A DNA stretch of 64,000 nt from positions 372,001 to 436,000 of the forward strand of contig NZ_JACCEM010000002.1 in the NCBI RefSeq assembly GCF_013416525.1, given 5' to 3'. Below the pieces are notes generated by a model. That model saw nothing but the letters and a program-made list of their open reading frames with translations, made no database searches and was not told the origin of the DNA. The stretch comes from Parapusillimonas granuli (GTDB lineage Bacteria > Pseudomonadota > Gammaproteobacteria > Burkholderiales > Burkholderiaceae_B). Position 1 is the stretch's first letter. Every line of letters starts with the position of its first letter. Position numbers and translations under genes: made by a program. Of the stretch, positions 35,401-42,866 are shown piece by piece.

Positions 35401-36916
35401 CCGAGCCGTTGACTGTCATATTCTGTGAGTCGGCTACCGTGACGGTGCCCGATGTGGCGCCGCCGATGGCGCGCAGCGTGGCAGCGTCGACCACGGTATT
35501 GGCGGCGGTGGAAATATTGACGACGGAATTCGGAGCCGAGACGCGGGTATCCGGGGTCACCAGTGCCGCGGCAATTTCAGCTGCCGTTCCGCCAATGACC
35601 ACCGCGTTGGTGATGGTCACAGGCCCCGTGGTCTTGCCGCCCAGCGCGCTCAAGTCTGTCGCCGGCATGTTGGTCCCGGCGGGGTCGTTCAGCGTGATCG
35701 TAAAGTTGTTGCCCGCCTCGATGCCGTTGAAACTGGCCAAGCTTCCCGGCTCCAGGGTGGCCGTGACCACACCATTGATCTTCCCGGCGATCGTGTTGGC
35801 TTCAGTCGCCGAAATCATATCGCTGATGGTTACCGGGCCCGTAATGGCGGGGTCGATTGACGGGGTAGCGGCATTCGCGTTGGCGATGATGCCGTTCAGA
35901 ATCGCACTTTCCGCCACCACGCTCACGCCATTGACGATGATGCCTTTGGTGACGCCCTTCGGAATAGCCACGGGGTTGCCGTTGGCCGGCGTGAACACAT
36001 AATTGCCATTGCTTTCCGTGATGGTGACGTTGCCGTTGCCGGACGACACGATCAGGACGCCGTCCTGATCCGGCACCACGGTGAACGTGGGCCCGGTCGA
36101 GCCACCGCCGCCGGGTGTCGGCTTGTTGTCCAGCAGGAACACCTGGTCGGACAGGATCACCCCATCCGGCACTATCACTTCCGGCGGAACGATCAGCTTC
36201 AGCCCGGAACCCGCCGGCGCCCGGAAGTCGACCGGAATCGGCGCGTTGGCGGACGGGACCCATCCGGCTGGGCGCTCAAAGCCCGGCATGAAGGGGGACA
36301 CGACCGCCACACGCGCCCAGGCTTGCGCGAAATCGCCATTAGCAAGCGCCTGCGCGAACGCGGGATCGTTGCCGAAATTGGACAGCTTCACGCCGTTTCC
36401 GAGATCGCGGCCTTCGGCAATACCGTATTCCATCAGGTGCACGAAAGGCGAAAGGCCTTCGGACGCGAACGGCCCCTGCAGGTCGGCATTGGCGTTCAAG
36501 TATTTTCCCAGGTCCAGGTAGGGACTGATGGGCCGCCCTTCCCTGTGCCCGAACAAGACGAAATGCTGCACCGCCGATGCCATCTGCCCGCTGGCGATGG
36601 CCTGGGCGACATCGGGGTTGTGCCGCACATAGAAGTCCTCGTCGAAAAGCGGACTCAGCAGCCGCCCTTCCGCTATGCCGAACATCAGGGCGTGGTCCCA
36701 TGGGGTCAGCGTGCCGGCGCGTACCGCGGCGGCCACGTCGGGGTTGTTCGCGAGATAGTATTCGACGTCGAACAACGGCGACCCGCTGCGCCCTTCAACG
36801 CGCCCAAATGTCTGGAAATGGGTTTCCGCGTCGGTCAGGCCCGCCCGGACCGCGGCAGCCACGTCGGGGTTCCGCAATAAATACCAATTTGCGTTGAAGG
36901 GTAGCGAAGTTACCAT
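32453..36916 (-). CDS. large RTX/calcium-binding repeat protein (putative secreted adhesin)
   Basis: A 1487-residue mosaic. Residues about 8-190 carry four NPDV repeats (LLRNPDVAAAV, LANNPDVAAAV, VRHNPDVAQAI and a weaker fourth), each ending FG..EGR. A linker with a PGGGGSTGP spacer follows. Residues about 358-1040 hold about five Ala/Thr/Val-rich repeats of roughly 115-125 residues with ETNNAYTIT and ALGGKTT cores. Two blocks of GGxGxDxLx nonapeptides (about 1045-1110 and 1190-1350) follow, then a C-terminal region of the kind recognised by type I secretion. There is no N-terminal signal peptide. AGGA lies nine bases before the ATG. No secretion genes adjoin. Likely a cell-surface or biofilm protein. 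Confidence 0.85.
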   Translation of the reverse strand: MVTSLPFNANWYLLRNPDVAAAVRAGLTDAETHFQTFGRVEGRSGSPLFDVEYYLANNPDVAAAVRAGTLTPWDHALMFGIAEGRLLSPLFDEDFYVRHNPDVAQAIASGQMASAVQHFVLFGHREGRPISPYLDLGKYLNANADLQGPFASEGLSPFVHLMEYGIAEGRDLGNGVKLSNFGNDPAFAQALANGDFAQAWARVAVVSPFMPGFERPAGWVPSANAPIPVDFRAPAGSGLKLIVPPEVIVPDGVILSDQVFLLDNKPTPGGGGSTGPTFTVVPDQDGVLIVSSGNGNVTITESNGNYVFTPANGNPVAIPKGVTKGIIVNGVSVVAESAILNGIIANANAATPSIDPAITGPVTISDMISATEANTIAGKINGVVTATLEPGSLASFNGIEAGNNFTITLNDPAGTNMPATDLSALGGKTTGPVTITNAVVIGGTAAEIAAALVTPDTRVSAPNSVVNISTAANTVVDAATLRAIGGATSGTVTVADSQNMTVNGSVADVKAALLEADTKVEAPSAHVTLTDAVVSVADANDIAAATGGIVTATLQSGPLTSFDSLAETNNAYTITVNDDAGTQMSATALSALGGKTTGDVTVSNAVAISGTTAEVTAALVTPATCVSAPTAVVTITDTEAGTATTPLLASDLSAIGGKTTGTVTVLEAVTITGTAADVKAALIADDTKVIAGTAKVQISDMIPVTSADDINGIAAATSGVVTASLAGELAIFSELAETNNAYTITVNDGAGTELNATALSALRGKTTAPVTVANAVTITGNAAEVKAALVTNDTKVTAGTANVQVSGMIPVTSAVDINDINGIAAATNGVVTAALEGALASFAGLAETNNAYTITVTDASTATLTATALSALGGKTTAPVTVTNAVTITGTAAEVTAALVTEATKVIATAASVTLSGTTTAAQANLIAAATDGIVTATLVGALSDFSGLTETNNAYTITVNDSAGTGLNATALSTLRGTTTGTVTVTNAVTISGTAAELTAALITEATRVIALTANVIVNGAVDAGELTAIHNATNGTVTVQGTPGPDTYNLASFAAGHLTINGLAGNDVINSGNGNDVIDGGDGDDDINGGAGNDTIQGGAGNDIITGGGGNDTLTGGSGNDTFRVDAGADTITDLATGDILVVSNWAAATANNVSHFIATNATTQGWSAVLNAAAAGATIDVSLSTGGGYALNGGAAADTLVGSSSDDQITGGGGDDTLTGGLGNDTLTGGLGNDTLTGGSGNDTFKVDAGSDTITDLATGDILEVSAGATATANNVTAFVATNATVQGGTAVLNAAAGGATINVSASTGTAGYTLNGSAAADTLVGSARNDWITGGMGADRINVGAGTDTVVLRGGHSGANNATGSSVNTSGFDIYTGLGTGDKLEIYLDTTNNRFWSVHASSTDVSGVGEGLKFTRGIYDSGSNQFTAGGSGTDTLLTYDLSTVRGAGRVPEYEAIVLVGFVGQSDEGATSSGRGATITLENL
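33191..33271 (-). repeat. 27-bp tandem repeat (three units) in RTX block
   Basis: Three adjacent 27-base units starting GCCACC, the first two almost identical, encode GGLGNDTLT-type nonapeptides. Each unit is exactly nine codons, so copy-number change would keep the frame. This is the calcium-roll part of the RTX protein. Confidence 0.85.
33860..35840 (-). repeat. about five long tandem coding repeats (roughly 350 bp each)
   Basis: The central part of the RTX gene repeats a domain. Landmarks recur in order: a DI..IAAAT.G.VTA start, an ETNNAYTIT core (four near-exact copies plus one GNNFTIT), ALSALGGKTT.PVTV, NAVTI.GTAAEV.AAL and VIA..A. The later copies are more alike than the earlier ones, which suggests recent internal duplication. 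One copy has an isolated Cys (ATCVSAP). Confidence 0.8.
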
Positions 36917-37046
36917 GGTAGTTTCCTGAATCAATGGGGTAGCCGGCGGGCCGGCCCGCCGGCGTGGCTGCATGAATGCGTTCCATCGCATGTACGACAT
37001 CCGGGAACGCCATGCCCGCGTTTTACCAATCGCAAAAACGGAAACA

Positions 37047-37085
37047 TTAAGGCACCTTAAAAAAGCGTTGGCTCTCCGCTACAAT
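37047..37085 (+). promoter_or_regulatory. palindrome and promoter between the RTX and sensor-kinase genes
   Basis: TTAAGG-CA-CCTTAA (37047-37060) is a perfect inverted repeat in the 277-base divergent gap. It overlaps a possible plus-strand -35 (TTAAAA, 37057-37062), 17 bases before a TACAAT -10 (37080-37085). It could be an operator for the response regulator, or another regulator's site controlling both directions. Confidence 0.4.
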
Positions 37086-37193
37086 TTCCGCCCTCCCTTT
37101 TTCCTGTGTACTGCGCCGGCCACCATGGTTTTGTTACAACGCCACCTCGCTCTCAGCGTTCCAGGCGGACAGCTTCGGATGAAGGACCATGCA

Positions 37194-39074
37194 ATGCGGG
37201 CATGGCGCCATGTCCTCTGCATCGTGCTCCTGTGCCTCGGGGCGGCCGCCTCGGCCGGCGCCGCCGCCACCGACCACATCGTGTCGCAAGCCTGGTTCGA
37301 AGACACCACGGGGCGCATGAGCTGGGCCGAGGTCCGGCAGCAGGCCATGACCCCGTTTTCCGGGGTGCTGGCCCGCGGCTACGGAAAGGCGCCCATCTGG
37401 GTCAGGCTGCGCATCGATCCTTCCGCGTCCGGCACGCCGGCCGACGAGTCCCTGTACCTGCGCATCCGTCCCGCCTACCTGGATGACCTGGTGCTGTACG
37501 ACGCCGCGCAGCAGCCCAGCCGCCAGGGACCCATCGGCGACCGCTACCCGATATCGATCCAGTCCGCCCACTCGACCCGCTTCACGTTCAGCCTGCCCGC
37601 CGGCTCGGCCCCCCGCGACATCTGGCTCAGGCTGGAGACCACCAGCACCCGCATGGCACGTTTTGAAGTGCTCAACGGCATGGATCTGGCCGTAAGCAAC
37701 GGCATCCTCGATATGGCGGGGTCGTTTTATCTGGGCCTGCTGGGCCTGTTCATCCTGTGGGGCGTGATCCAACTGGTCCTGCGTCCCGAGCCGCTGGTCG
37801 CATGCTTCGTGGCTCATCAGGCCACCGCCCTGGTCTTCGGCGGGAGCACGCTGGGCTACACCAGACTGCTGCTGGATGGCATCGTGAGCCCCGCCAGCCT
37901 GGACATGCTGACGAGCGTGGTCGGCATCGGCGCTTCGGGCCTGGCGGTTCTCTTTGCGCAGTTCCTGCTGAATGAACTCGGTCACGCGCGCTGGCGCAGC
38001 CGCGTCATCGGCGGCATTCTTTTCGTGTTCGCGGCGCTGTTGGCGCTGCTGGCCAGCGGGCGGGTCATGGAAGCGCTGGAAGGCAACATGAGGCTGATCC
38101 TCGTGGTTCCCACCCTCCTGCTCGTCATGGCCCTCCTGAGCCGCTCGCCTCCCGACGCAAGAGCGGAAGGCAAGTTGCCCAAGCCCTGGGTGGTGGGGTA
38201 TTTCGTGCTGACACTGGCCTTCACACTGTTTGCCGCCGCCCCCTCCCTGGGCTTGATCGCGGCTCCCGAGCTGAGCCTTTACATCGTGCTTTTCTACAGT
38301 CTCAGCTCAGGCCTGCTCATGATCGTCATGCTCCTGTACCGGGCCCACCTGCACCTGCTGTACCAGCAGGCTCAGGCGACCAAGGCGCAGGCCAGTGAGC
38401 AGCGGGCGGATCAGGAAAGAGCGCACCGCCTGGATCGCGAACGCTTGCTGGCCATGATGGGGCACGAGCTCAAGACGCCGCTGGCCACGCTGCGCATGCT
38501 GCTGGACAACCAGGCCATACCGCAGCCGTTGTCGCAGCGCATGGACGTGTCGATAAAGGAAATGGCCGGCGTGATCGACCGGGTGGTGCAGACCGGGCGC
38601 CTCGCTGACCAAGCCACCATCGTGCGCCATGAGCGATGTTCGCTGGAGCAGATCCTGGACCATGCCCTCGGCGAGCTCCCCGAACGAGGCCGGGTGGCGA
38701 TCGAGCGCCCGGCCGGCCGGCCGAGGGAAATCGAAAGCGACCCGGGCCTGATGGCCGTGATCCTGCGCAATCTGCTCGATAACGCCTTGAAGTACAGCCC
38801 TCCGGCGTCGCCGGTCACGGTGCGCTATGAGCTGGCGGACCGTCCCGATCAGTGGCTGATCGAAATCGAGAACATGGTCGGGCGTGCCGGACGGCCCGAC
38901 GCGCAACACGTGTTCGACAAATACTATCGCAGCCCCCAGGCCGGCTATCGCTCGGGCTCCGGGCTGGGTCTGTACATCGTCCAGGAGCTGGCGCAGATGC
39001 TCGGGGCCGGCGTGATGTACGCTCCCGATGATGAAAGGATACGTTTCAGGCTTTCGACCCATGGCAGCCGGTAA
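37194..39074 (+). CDS. 7TMR-DISM sensor histidine kinase
   Basis: A 626-residue membrane kinase. A signal peptide (about residues 1-28) precedes a periplasmic beta-sandwich (7TMR-DISMED2 type, about 30-170) containing APIWVRLRIDP and LYLRIRPAYLDDL. Seven helices (about 180-400), a short coiled coil, HisKA with H in MMGHELKTPLATLRML (about residue 422) and HATPase with NLLDNALKYS (about 525) and SGLGLYIVQEL (about 588) follow. GAAGGA eight bases before the ATG supports this start over upstream in-frame ATGs. The periplasmic fold suggests sensing of a carbohydrate or cell-envelope ligand. It is paired with the response regulator 21 bases downstream. Confidence 0.9.
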   Translation: MRAWRHVLCIVLLCLGAAASAGAAATDHIVSQAWFEDTTGRMSWAEVRQQAMTPFSGVLARGYGKAPIWVRLRIDPSASGTPADESLYLRIRPAYLDDLVLYDAAQQPSRQGPIGDRYPISIQSAHSTRFTFSLPAGSAPRDIWLRLETTSTRMARFEVLNGMDLAVSNGILDMAGSFYLGLLGLFILWGVIQLVLRPEPLVACFVAHQATALVFGGSTLGYTRLLLDGIVSPASLDMLTSVVGIGASGLAVLFAQFLLNELGHARWRSRVIGGILFVFAALLALLASGRVMEALEGNMRLILVVPTLLLVMALLSRSPPDARAEGKLPKPWVVGYFVLTLAFTLFAAAPSLGLIAAPELSLYIVLFYSLSSGLLMIVMLLYRAHLHLLYQQAQATKAQASEQRADQERAHRLDRERLLAMMGHELKTPLATLRMLLDNQAIPQPLSQRMDVSIKEMAGVIDRVVQTGRLADQATIVRHERCSLEQILDHALGELPERGRVAIERPAGRPREIESDPGLMAVILRNLLDNALKYSPPASPVTVRYELADRPDQWLIEIENMVGRAGRPDAQHVFDKYYRSPQAGYRSGSGLGLYIVQELAQMLGAGVMYAPDDERIRFRLSTHGSR

Positions 39075-39095
39075 AGCGAAAGGAAGAATGGCCGC

Positions 39096-39785
39096 ATGAC
39101 AGACCGTTTATTGATCGCGGTGGTTGAAGACAACGACGCCTTGCGTGACGCGACAGTGGAAATGCTGGCGCACAACGGGTTCCGGGCGACAGGCGTTGCC
39201 TGTGCCGAGGACATCGACGACACCCCGTTCCCGCAACCGCCCGACATCTATGTGATCGATCTGACTTTGCCGGGGGAAGACGGCTTATCGTTGGCGGCCC
39301 GCCTGCGGCGAGCGCAGCCGAAGGTGGGCATCGTCATCACCACCGCCCGTACCTTGCTGGACGACCGCCTGAAGGGGTATGAGTCCGGCGCGGACATTTA
39401 CCTGCCCAAGCCGGTGGACCCCAAGGAATTGCTGCTGGCCCTGCAGGCGCTGGGACAGCGCCTGCGGCACATGGACCCGCCATCGCAAGGGCTGGTCCTG
39501 GACAGGCATGCCCTGGTGCTGAGGGGTTCCGCCGGCTCGTGCAAGGTCTCGGCGTCCGAAGCCCGCCTGCTGTCCGCGTTCGCCTCGGCGAATGAAAACA
39601 CGCTGGAGCGCTGGCAGGTGGCCGCGCAGATGAGCCCGGGCAGCGGAAGCATCAGCCAGGAAAGCATGCAGGCCCGCCTGAGCCAGCTGCGCAGAAAAAT
39701 CCAGGCTTGCGGCTATGCTGGCGAAAGCATCAGGTCCATCAGGAACAGCGGCTACAAATTCTGCCTGCCGATCCAGACGATTTGA
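39096..39785 (+). CDS. OmpR-type response regulator
   Basis: A 229-residue regulator. The receiver domain (about residues 1-120) has the acidic pocket VVEDND, the phospho-acceptor Asp in VIDLTLPGEDG (about residue 54), the switch Thr in ITTART and the conserved Lys in YLPKPVD. A winged-helix DNA-binding domain follows (about residues 130-225), ending IRSIRNSGYKFCL. It is cotranscribed with the 7TMR-DISM kinase. The divergent RTX gene is the obvious candidate target; this is inference from position only. Confidence 0.92.
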   Translation: MTDRLLIAVVEDNDALRDATVEMLAHNGFRATGVACAEDIDDTPFPQPPDIYVIDLTLPGEDGLSLAARLRRAQPKVGIVITTARTLLDDRLKGYESGADIYLPKPVDPKELLLALQALGQRLRHMDPPSQGLVLDRHALVLRGSAGSCKVSASEARLLSAFASANENTLERWQVAAQMSPGSGSISQESMQARLSQLRRKIQACGYAGESIRSIRNSGYKFCLPIQTI

Positions 39786-39818
39786 CCGCGCGCCGAAGCA
39801 CGCGCCGGGCACGGTGAT

Positions 39819-39895
39819 TGGCGCGGCAGGAGGGTCTCGAACCCCCGACCCCGGGCTTAGAAGGCCCGTGCTCTATCCAGCTGAGCTACTGCCGC
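39819..39895 (-). tRNA. tRNA-Arg (anticodon TCT)
   Basis: The minus strand folds as a full cloverleaf. The acceptor GCGGCAG pairs with CTGCCGC, followed by discriminator G and an encoded CCA. The D arm is AGCTCAGCTGGATAGAGC, the anticodon loop CTTCTAA with anticodon TCT, and the T arm contains GGTTCGAGACC. It reads AGA codons. Confidence 0.95.
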
Positions 39896-40011
39896 AATTT
39901 GAATCCGCGCATTTTACCCCATCGGCCCCGCGCGTCCGGCGCTTACAATACGTAGCGCTCCGTTCGACGATGAATGCTACAGTTTCCATCGTTTCATCAC
40001 ACCAACACGCC

Positions 40012-41313
40012 ATGAGTTTCCTGTCCAAGCACAATAAGCACGCACTCCGCGCCATCGCCGCATCCGCCGCATTGGGCGCCGCCGCGACGGCGTCGGCGGG
40101 CATCACTTACCAGCTGGACCAGACCCACGCCGTCGCGGGGGACGCCGTCACGATCCGGGCGGTGCTGTTCAATGACACGGACAGCGCCATGACCTGGCGC
40201 ACGCCCAAGAACCTGGTGCTGCAGTGGCGCGACCAGAACGGGCATGCCGTGCGCAGCCTGGCCTACCTGGAAGGCGACGGCGATCCGGTGAATGTGCCGG
40301 TGAACAACTTCGTGAAGCTTTCATGGCGCGCCATCGTGCCCAGCGGCGTCAAGGGGCTGCAGGCGGTGAACGTCGAAGGGGAATCCACGCTGCTGGCGCT
40401 GGACGCCACGCCGCTGGACAAAAGCGTGATCGCCGGCACGACGGCCGACGTGCCGGTCGTGGACGCCGGCGCCGGCGGTCTGCGAGACCGGGATCCTCCC
40501 CTGCCCCCGAGAGTCGTCTCGGCGGTGGGCGCATCGGCAACGCAAGGGCCGGCCGTGGGCGGCAGCACCGCGACCGCGGCCCAGTCCACCGGTTTCGAAA
40601 CCTTCAGAAGCTCGCTGTCCGCCTATGAGCCGATCTATTTCGACGTGGGCAACAAGGGCGGGCGCAATGCGCGCTATCAGGTCAGCTTCAAGTACCGCAT
40701 CTTCACGCCGAACGACCCCAACAATCCGCAGTTCATCGACCATCTGTACCTGGGCTATACGCAAACGGCGCTCTGGGACCTGCATTCCGATTCCCATCCT
40801 TTCGTGGACACTTCCTTCAAGCCCAGCCTGTTCTGGCGCAAGGACGCGCTCTGGCGGTCGCGCCAGAACGATTGGTTCCTGGGCTTGGCGGGCGGTGTGG
40901 AGCACGAATCCAACGGCAAGAGCGGCAATGATTCGCGCTCGCTCAATTTCGCCTACATCCAGCCCGAGTTCAACTACCGTTTCAGCGGCGGCAGCACGCT
41001 GACTTTCGCCCCGAGGCTGAAGGGTTACTTCGGCACCCGGAACAATCCGGATTATGCCGATTATGCGGGCCACGTGGACTGGAAGCTGCGCTGGGCGCAG
41101 GACAACGGCCTGGTGCTGACGGGCCTGTACCGGCATGGCCACGGCAACCACAATACCACCCAGATCGAGGCGGCGTGGCCGCTGCGGCGCACTTTCCTGA
41201 ACATGAACGGGTATCTGCACGTGCAGTATTTCAAGGGGTATGGCGAGACGCTGCTGGGCTACGATCACAAGAGCGGTTCGCAGGTGCGCATCGGGATCGC
41301 GCTGGTTCCGTGA
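40012..41313 (+). CDS. pldA: outer-membrane phospholipase A (OMPLA)
   Basis: A 433-residue protein with a signal peptide (about residues 1-31), a beta-rich N-terminal extension of about 170 residues, then a 12-strand OMPLA barrel. The catalytic site GVEHESNGKSGNDSRS holds the His and Ser of the hydrolase dyad (about residues 298 and 300), with the partner Asn further on. It hydrolyses phospholipids in the outer leaflet when dimerised with calcium. The N-terminal extension before the barrel is longer than in E. coli PldA. An in-frame ATG at 39970 is an alternative start; neither has a good ribosome site. Confidence 0.9.
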   Translation: MSFLSKHNKHALRAIAASAALGAAATASAGITYQLDQTHAVAGDAVTIRAVLFNDTDSAMTWRTPKNLVLQWRDQNGHAVRSLAYLEGDGDPVNVPVNNFVKLSWRAIVPSGVKGLQAVNVEGESTLLALDATPLDKSVIAGTTADVPVVDAGAGGLRDRDPPLPPRVVSAVGASATQGPAVGGSTATAAQSTGFETFRSSLSAYEPIYFDVGNKGGRNARYQVSFKYRIFTPNDPNNPQFIDHLYLGYTQTALWDLHSDSHPFVDTSFKPSLFWRKDALWRSRQNDWFLGLAGGVEHESNGKSGNDSRSLNFAYIQPEFNYRFSGGSTLTFAPRLKGYFGTRNNPDYADYAGHVDWKLRWAQDNGLVLTGLYRHGHGNHNTTQIEAAWPLRRTFLNMNGYLHVQYFKGYGETLLGYDHKSGSQVRIGIALVP

Positions 41314-41355
41314 CCGGCACGTAACTGCCGGCGCGCCGCCGCATTCGGCACGCCC

Positions 41356-42090
41356 CTAAACCGCCAGATACGCCCTGCGAACGCTCTCGTCGCCGGCCAG
41401 GGCCGACATGCTGCCTTCGTAGCGGATCTCCCCCTTCTCCAGGACGTAGGCGCGGTCCGAAACCAGCCTTCCGAAGTGGATGTTCTGCTCCGACAGCAGA
41501 ATGCTGGCCCCCCGCGCCTTCAGCGCCAGAATCATGTCCGCCATCTGCTCGACGACGACCGGCGCTATCCCTTCCGAAGGCTCGTCGAGCAGCAGCAGGA
41601 AGGGGTTGCCCATCAAGGTCCTGGCGACGGTCAGCATCTGCTGTTCGCCGCCGCTCATCGCCCCCGCCGGCCGGTCCAGCATGCCTGCCAGGGCGGGAAA
41701 CAGCGCCAGCACGTCGTCCAGGCTCCAGTTCAGGCCCGGCGAGCCATCGGGCCAGGCACGCGGCGGCTGCCTGCCGGCGGACAGGTTCTCGGCCACGGTC
41801 AAGTCCGTGAACACCCGCCGGTCTTCGGGCACATAGCCCAGGCCCAGCCGCGCGATCTGGTACGGCTGCAGGCCGTGCAGAGGACGGCCCATGAACCGCA
41901 CATCGCCCCGCGTCCGCGCCAGCAAGCCCATGATGGCCTTCAGCGTGGTGGACTTGCCGGCGCCGTTGCGGCCCATCAAGGCCACGACCTCGCCCCTTGC
42001 CACGCTCAGGCCGATGTCGTGCAGGATATGGGCCGCGCCATACCAGGCGTTCAGGCCCGACACCGACAGCAAAGGCCGCGTTTCCGTCAT
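41356..42090 (-). CDS. livF: branched-chain amino acid type ABC transporter ATPase (LivF)
   Basis: A 244-residue ATPase. Walker A GRNGAGKST, signature MSGGEQQM, Walker B LLLLDEPSEGIAP and the short LivF C-terminus are present. It overlaps livG by four bases. It is the last gene of a four-gene operon: binding protein, fused permease, livG, livF. Such HAAT systems import amino acids, amides, urea or aromatic acids; the substrate is not identifiable here. Confidence 0.93.
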   Translation of the reverse strand: MTETRPLLSVSGLNAWYGAAHILHDIGLSVARGEVVALMGRNGAGKSTTLKAIMGLLARTRGDVRFMGRPLHGLQPYQIARLGLGYVPEDRRVFTDLTVAENLSAGRQPPRAWPDGSPGLNWSLDDVLALFPALAGMLDRPAGAMSGGEQQMLTVARTLMGNPFLLLLDEPSEGIAPVVVEQMADMILALKARGASILLSEQNIHFGRLVSDRAYVLEKGEIRYEGSMSALAGDESVRRAYLAV

Positions 42091-42866
42091 GCCGGGCCCG
42101 CCTCTTGCGCATGCGCGCCGAAAGTCTTGCCGGTGCCGAAATACACCTCCTGGACCTTGGCGTCGCGCCGCACCTCGTCCACGCTTCCTTGCGCGATCAG
42201 GCTGCCGCGCGCCAGCACGATGACCCGGTCGGCATAGGCGAACACCACGTCCATGCTGTGTTCGGTGAACAGCACCGCAAGATTGCGCTCCGTCACCAGC
42301 TGCTTCACCAGGCCGACCAGGGCATTGCGTTCGGCGGGCGCCATGCCCGCCGTCGGCTCGTCCATCAGCAACAGCGTGGGCGCCGCGGCCAGGCTCATGG
42401 CCAGCTCCACCCGCTTCACGTCGCCGTAGGCGAGCTCGCTGCAGGGGCGGGCCGCCTGCTCCCGCATGCCCACCTGGCCGAGCAAGGCGTCGGCTTCCGC
42501 CGCGTACTGCCGGGCGGCGCTGCGCCAGAAGGAGAACACCTTGCGATGGTGGGCCAGGAGCGCCATCTGCACATTCTCGCGCACGGTCAAAGAAGAAAAA
42601 GTGGCGGCGATCTGGAAGGTGCGCCCCACGCCCAGCTGCGCGATCCGGCGGGAAGGCAGGCCCAGCAATTCGGCACCGTTCAGCTTCACCGAACCGGCCG
42701 ACGCCGGCAATTGCCCGCCGACCATGTTGAAGGTGGTGGATTTGCCCGCGCCGTTGGGGCCGATCAGGGCCAGCAGTTCGCCCGGCCGCAGGTCGAAGCT
42801 CACCCCGTCGACCGCCCGGTTGCCGCCGAAGTCTTTGGTCAGCCCTCTGACGGAAAGCAGGCTCAT
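42087..42866 (-). CDS. livG: branched-chain amino acid type ABC transporter ATPase (LivG)
   Basis: A 259-residue ATPase with Walker A GPNGAGKST, signature LAYGDVKRVELAMSL, Walker B LLLMDEPTAGMAP, and the longer LivG C-terminus. The start at MSLLSVRGLTKDFGG gives a four-base ATGA overlap with the permease gene; the frame extends far upstream but only as a shadow of the permease. It pairs with LivF to drive the fused permease. Confidence 0.93.
   Translation of the reverse strand: MSLLSVRGLTKDFGGNRAVDGVSFDLRPGELLALIGPNGAGKSTTFNMVGGQLPASAGSVKLNGAELLGLPSRRIAQLGVGRTFQIAATFSSLTVRENVQMALLAHHRKVFSFWRSAARQYAAEADALLGQVGMREQAARPCSELAYGDVKRVELAMSLAAAPTLLLMDEPTAGMAPAERNALVGLVKQLVTERNLAVLFTEHSMDVVFAYADRVIVLARGSLIAQGSVDEVRRDAKVQEVYFGTGKTFGAHAQEAGPA

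Noticed and set aside
33416-35428. Very long open frame on the plus strand opposite the RTX repeats (about 670 codons)
   Set aside because: It mirrors the repeat structure of the minus-strand gene, has Arg/Asp-rich composition with no family features, and is explained by codon bias.
37057-37193. Earlier in-frame ATGs for the 7TMR-DISM kinase (36972, 37131 region, 37179)
   Set aside because: The signal peptide begins at MRAWRHVLC, and GAAGGA is correctly spaced for 37194; earlier starts add non-family sequence across the promoter.
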